From NCBI GenBank assembly GCA_024686055.1, contig JAIBDV010000127.1, positions 1-7,902 on the forward strand: a stretch of 7,902 bases of DNA, given 5' to 3'. Made by a program: the position numbers and the translations under genes. Positions 6,299 to 7,902 of this stretch are shown in pieces. The notes under the pieces are model-generated. The model was given only the letters and a program-made list of their open reading frames with translations. It was not told the DNA's origin and did not search any database. The stretch's first letter is position 1. The number at the start of each line of letters is the position of its first letter. Origin of the DNA: Neptuniibacter sp. GTDB lineage: Bacteria; Pseudomonadota; Gammaproteobacteria; Pseudomonadales; Balneatricaceae.

Positions 6299-6309
6299 TA
6301 TGCTAACAT
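6299..6309 (+). promoter_or_regulatory. Candidate extended -10 promoter of tex
   Basis: TATGCTAACAT contains TG, one base and TAACAT (6304-6309, four of six to the consensus), an extended -10 arrangement. No convincing -35 is visible upstream. It lies in the 92-bp gap after the regulator stop. GAGG (6333-6336) is a distant ribosome binding site, 12 nt before the tex ATG. I see no terminator in this gap, so read-through from the regulator gene is possible. Confidence 0.3.
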
Positions 6310-6348
6310 CAGTGCCTGTTTCCGTTTGCTGTGAGGTGCTCTACCCCC

Positions 6349-7902
6349 ATGTCCATTGCCCAACAGATTGCCGAGGAGCTGCAGGTTCGCCCGCAGCAGG
6401 TCAGCGCCACTATCGACCTGCTGGACGACGGGGCCACCGTGCCCTTTATCGCCCGCTACCGCAAAGAGATTACCGGCGCACTGGATGATACCCAGCTGCG
6501 TAACCTGCATGAACGACTGGGTTATCTGCGCGACCTCAATGACCGTCGCGATACCGTACTGGGCAGCATTCGCGAACAGGGCAAACTGAGCCCGACGCTG
6601 GAACGCCAGATCCTCGCGGCCGACAGTAAAAGTCGGCTGGAAGATCTCTACCTGCCCTACCGTCCCAAACGCCGCACCAAAGCACAGAAGGCTCGCGAAG
6701 CCGGGCTGGAGCCGCTGGCGGATCAGCTGCAGAAAAAGCCATCCGCCAATCCCAACTCGCTGGCCGCGCCTTTCGTTAAAGGTGATATCGCCACGGCAGA
6801 CGATGCACTGGAAGGGGCCCGCCAGATTCTGATTGAGCGTTTCGCTGAAGACGCTGACCTGCTGGGCAACCTGCGACTGTGGCTACAGAAGCAGGGCGTG
6901 CTGCAGGTCAAAGTGGCCCGCGGCAAAGCCGACGATAACAGTAAATTCCGCGATTATTTCGACTACAACGAACCGCTGCGCAAAGTCCCCTCCCACCGGG
7001 CGCTGGCGATTCTGCGCGGCGAGCAGGAGGGCGTACTCAAGCACAGCCTGCAGCCACCGGTCGGCCTGGAAAACGAGGGCGCTGAACGCCTGGTTCGTCA
7101 TCATCGCTTACAGGGCCGCTGGTTACTGGACTGTGCCGCCCAGTGCTGGAAGCAGAAACTGCATCCTCAACTGAGCAGCGATCTGATCAAGCAGCTGCGT
7201 ATCGCAGCAGAGCTGGAAGCGATCAACGTCTTTGCCCGTAACCTCAAAGATCTGCTGCTGGCCGCACCCGCAGGCCAGCGCGCAACACTGGCGCTGGACC
7301 CTGGCCTGCGTACCGGCTGTAAAGTGGCGGTGGTTGATGCCACCGGCAAAGTACTGGCCACCGATACCATCTACCCCCACGCGCCGCATAAACAGTGGGA
7401 CCGCTCACTGGCCAGCCTCGCCAAACTGGCCAAAACCCACCGGGTCGAACTGATCAGTGTCGGCAATGGCACCGCTTCACGGGAAACCGAGCAGCTGGCT
7501 AAAGAACTGATCAGTCAGCTGCCTGGACAGGCGATTACTGCCGTGATGGTCAGTGAAGCCGGGGCATCGGTATACTCAGCCTCTGAAAACGCTGCCAAAG
7601 AATTCCCGCAGCTGGATGTGACCCTGCGTGGCGCTGTCTCCATCGGTCGCCGCCTGCAGGACCCGCTGGCCGAGCTGGTAAAAATCGAACCCAAGGCTAT
7701 TGGCGTGGGCCAGTATCAGCACGACGTCGATCAGAACCAGCTGGCCCAGAGCCTGGATGCGGTGATCGAAGATTGTGTAAACCATGTCGGTGTCGATGTG
7801 AACACCGCCTCCATTGAGCTGCTGACTCAGGTAGCCGGGTTGAACCGCACCACCGCCAGTAATATCGTCGCCCACCGTGACAGCGAGGGGCCGTTCCGCA
7901 AC
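6349..7902 (+). CDS. tex: Transcription accessory protein Tex / YhgF (C-terminus beyond window edge)
   Basis: The first 518 codons of a Tex protein are present (usual length about 770-785) and the frame is open to the right edge. Tex is a conserved cytoplasmic nucleic-acid-binding factor linked to transcription and RNA metabolism. The N-terminal helical region (about 1-190) carries 'GATVPFIARYRKEITGALDD', 'LEDLYLPYRPKRRTKAQKA' and 'GARQILIERFAEDADLL'. The middle has 'KFRDYFDYNEPLRKVPSHRALAI' (in two parts, about 200-222) and 'EAINVFARNLKDLLLAAPAG'. The YqgF/RuvC-like fold starts at about 312 with 'LALDPGLRTGCKVAVVDATG' (D317), followed by 'GNGTASRETE', 'VSEAGASVYSASE' and 'RGAVSIGRRLQDPLAELVKI'. 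The helix-hairpin-helix part begins at about 480 ('VGVDVNTASIELL', 'VAGLNRTTASNIV'). The second helix-hairpin-helix segment and the S1 RNA-binding domain would lie outside the window. The ATG at 6349 matches family N-termini ('IAEELQVRPQQVSATIDLLDD'). Confidence 0.96.
   Translation, partial: MSIAQQIAEELQVRPQQVSATIDLLDDGATVPFIARYRKEITGALDDTQLRNLHERLGYLRDLNDRRDTVLGSIREQGKLSPTLERQILAADSKSRLEDLYLPYRPKRRTKAQKAREAGLEPLADQLQKKPSANPNSLAAPFVKGDIATADDALEGARQILIERFAEDADLLGNLRLWLQKQGVLQVKVARGKADDNSKFRDYFDYNEPLRKVPSHRALAILRGEQEGVLKHSLQPPVGLENEGAERLVRHHRLQGRWLLDCAAQCWKQKLHPQLSSDLIKQLRIAAELEAINVFARNLKDLLLAAPAGQRATLALDPGLRTGCKVAVVDATGKVLATDTIYPHAPHKQWDRSLASLAKLAKTHRVELISVGNGTASRETEQLAKELISQLPGQAITAVMVSEAGASVYSASENAAKEFPQLDVTLRGAVSIGRRLQDPLAELVKIEPKAIGVGQYQHDVDQNQLAQSLDAVIEDCVNHVGVDVNTASIELLTQVAGLNRTTASNIVAHRDSEGPFRN

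Noticed and set aside
7576..7875. A 99-codon minus-strand frame within tex
   Set aside because: It is antisense to highly conserved Tex motifs (YqgF and helix-hairpin-helix region) and is explained by codon bias.
1..7902. Mobile elements, CRISPR, tandem repeats, tRNA or rRNA genes, riboswitches
   Set aside because: None was seen on either strand. All gaps between genes are short (11 to 180 bp) and the genes look intact apart from truncation at the window edges.

Overview
This 7.9-kb window is a gene-dense chromosomal segment of moderately high GC. It most likely comes from a gammaproteobacterium, possibly a marine one of the Oceanospirillales/Pseudomonadales type. The pyruvate kinase, YhdH/AcuI-type reductase and Tex/YhgF proteins all resemble the Escherichia coli PykA, YhdH and YhgF proteins closely, as far as I can recall those sequences. 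The dctB-dctD pair is typical of organisms that take up C4-dicarboxylates by TRAP or DctA transporters. The genus assignment is inference. I see no mobile element, phage gene, CRISPR array, tRNA or rRNA.

Layout from left to right. (1) On the minus strand lie dctD (response regulator, N-terminal 150 residues only, cut by the left edge) and, upstream of it with an 11-bp gap, dctB (membrane sensor kinase). They look like one transcription unit. (2) A gap of about 120 bp separates dctB from the divergent plus-strand gene pyk (PykA-type pyruvate kinase). This gap holds a near-perfect 16-bp palindrome and weak promoters in both directions. (3) pyk and the minus-strand gene acuI converge on a hairpin that may terminate both. 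(4) acuI (NADPH-dependent acrylyl-CoA reductase family, also called YhdH) is divergent from a plus-strand GntR/FadR-family regulator. The 180-bp gap between them contains a perfect inverted repeat that fits the FadR-subfamily operator consensus and covers a consensus -35 box facing acuI. (5) After 92 bp comes tex/yhgF on the plus strand, running off the right edge (518 residues present, about two thirds of the usual length).

How the genes may work together. DctB-DctD should sense external C4-dicarboxylates and activate sigma-54-dependent transport genes, which are not in the window. Pyruvate kinase is the glycolytic step neighbouring C4-acid metabolism. AcuI removes reactive acrylyl-CoA, formed during acrylate, DMSP or 3-hydroxypropionate metabolism, by reducing it to propionyl-CoA. 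The adjacent FCD-domain regulator is the obvious candidate to control acuI and itself.

No wholly new system is visible. The most testable novelty is the acuI/FadR-type regulator pair and its operator. Secondary points are the PAS-containing DctB, the palindrome in the dctB-pyk gap, and an FCD domain that appears to lack one of its usual metal ligands.
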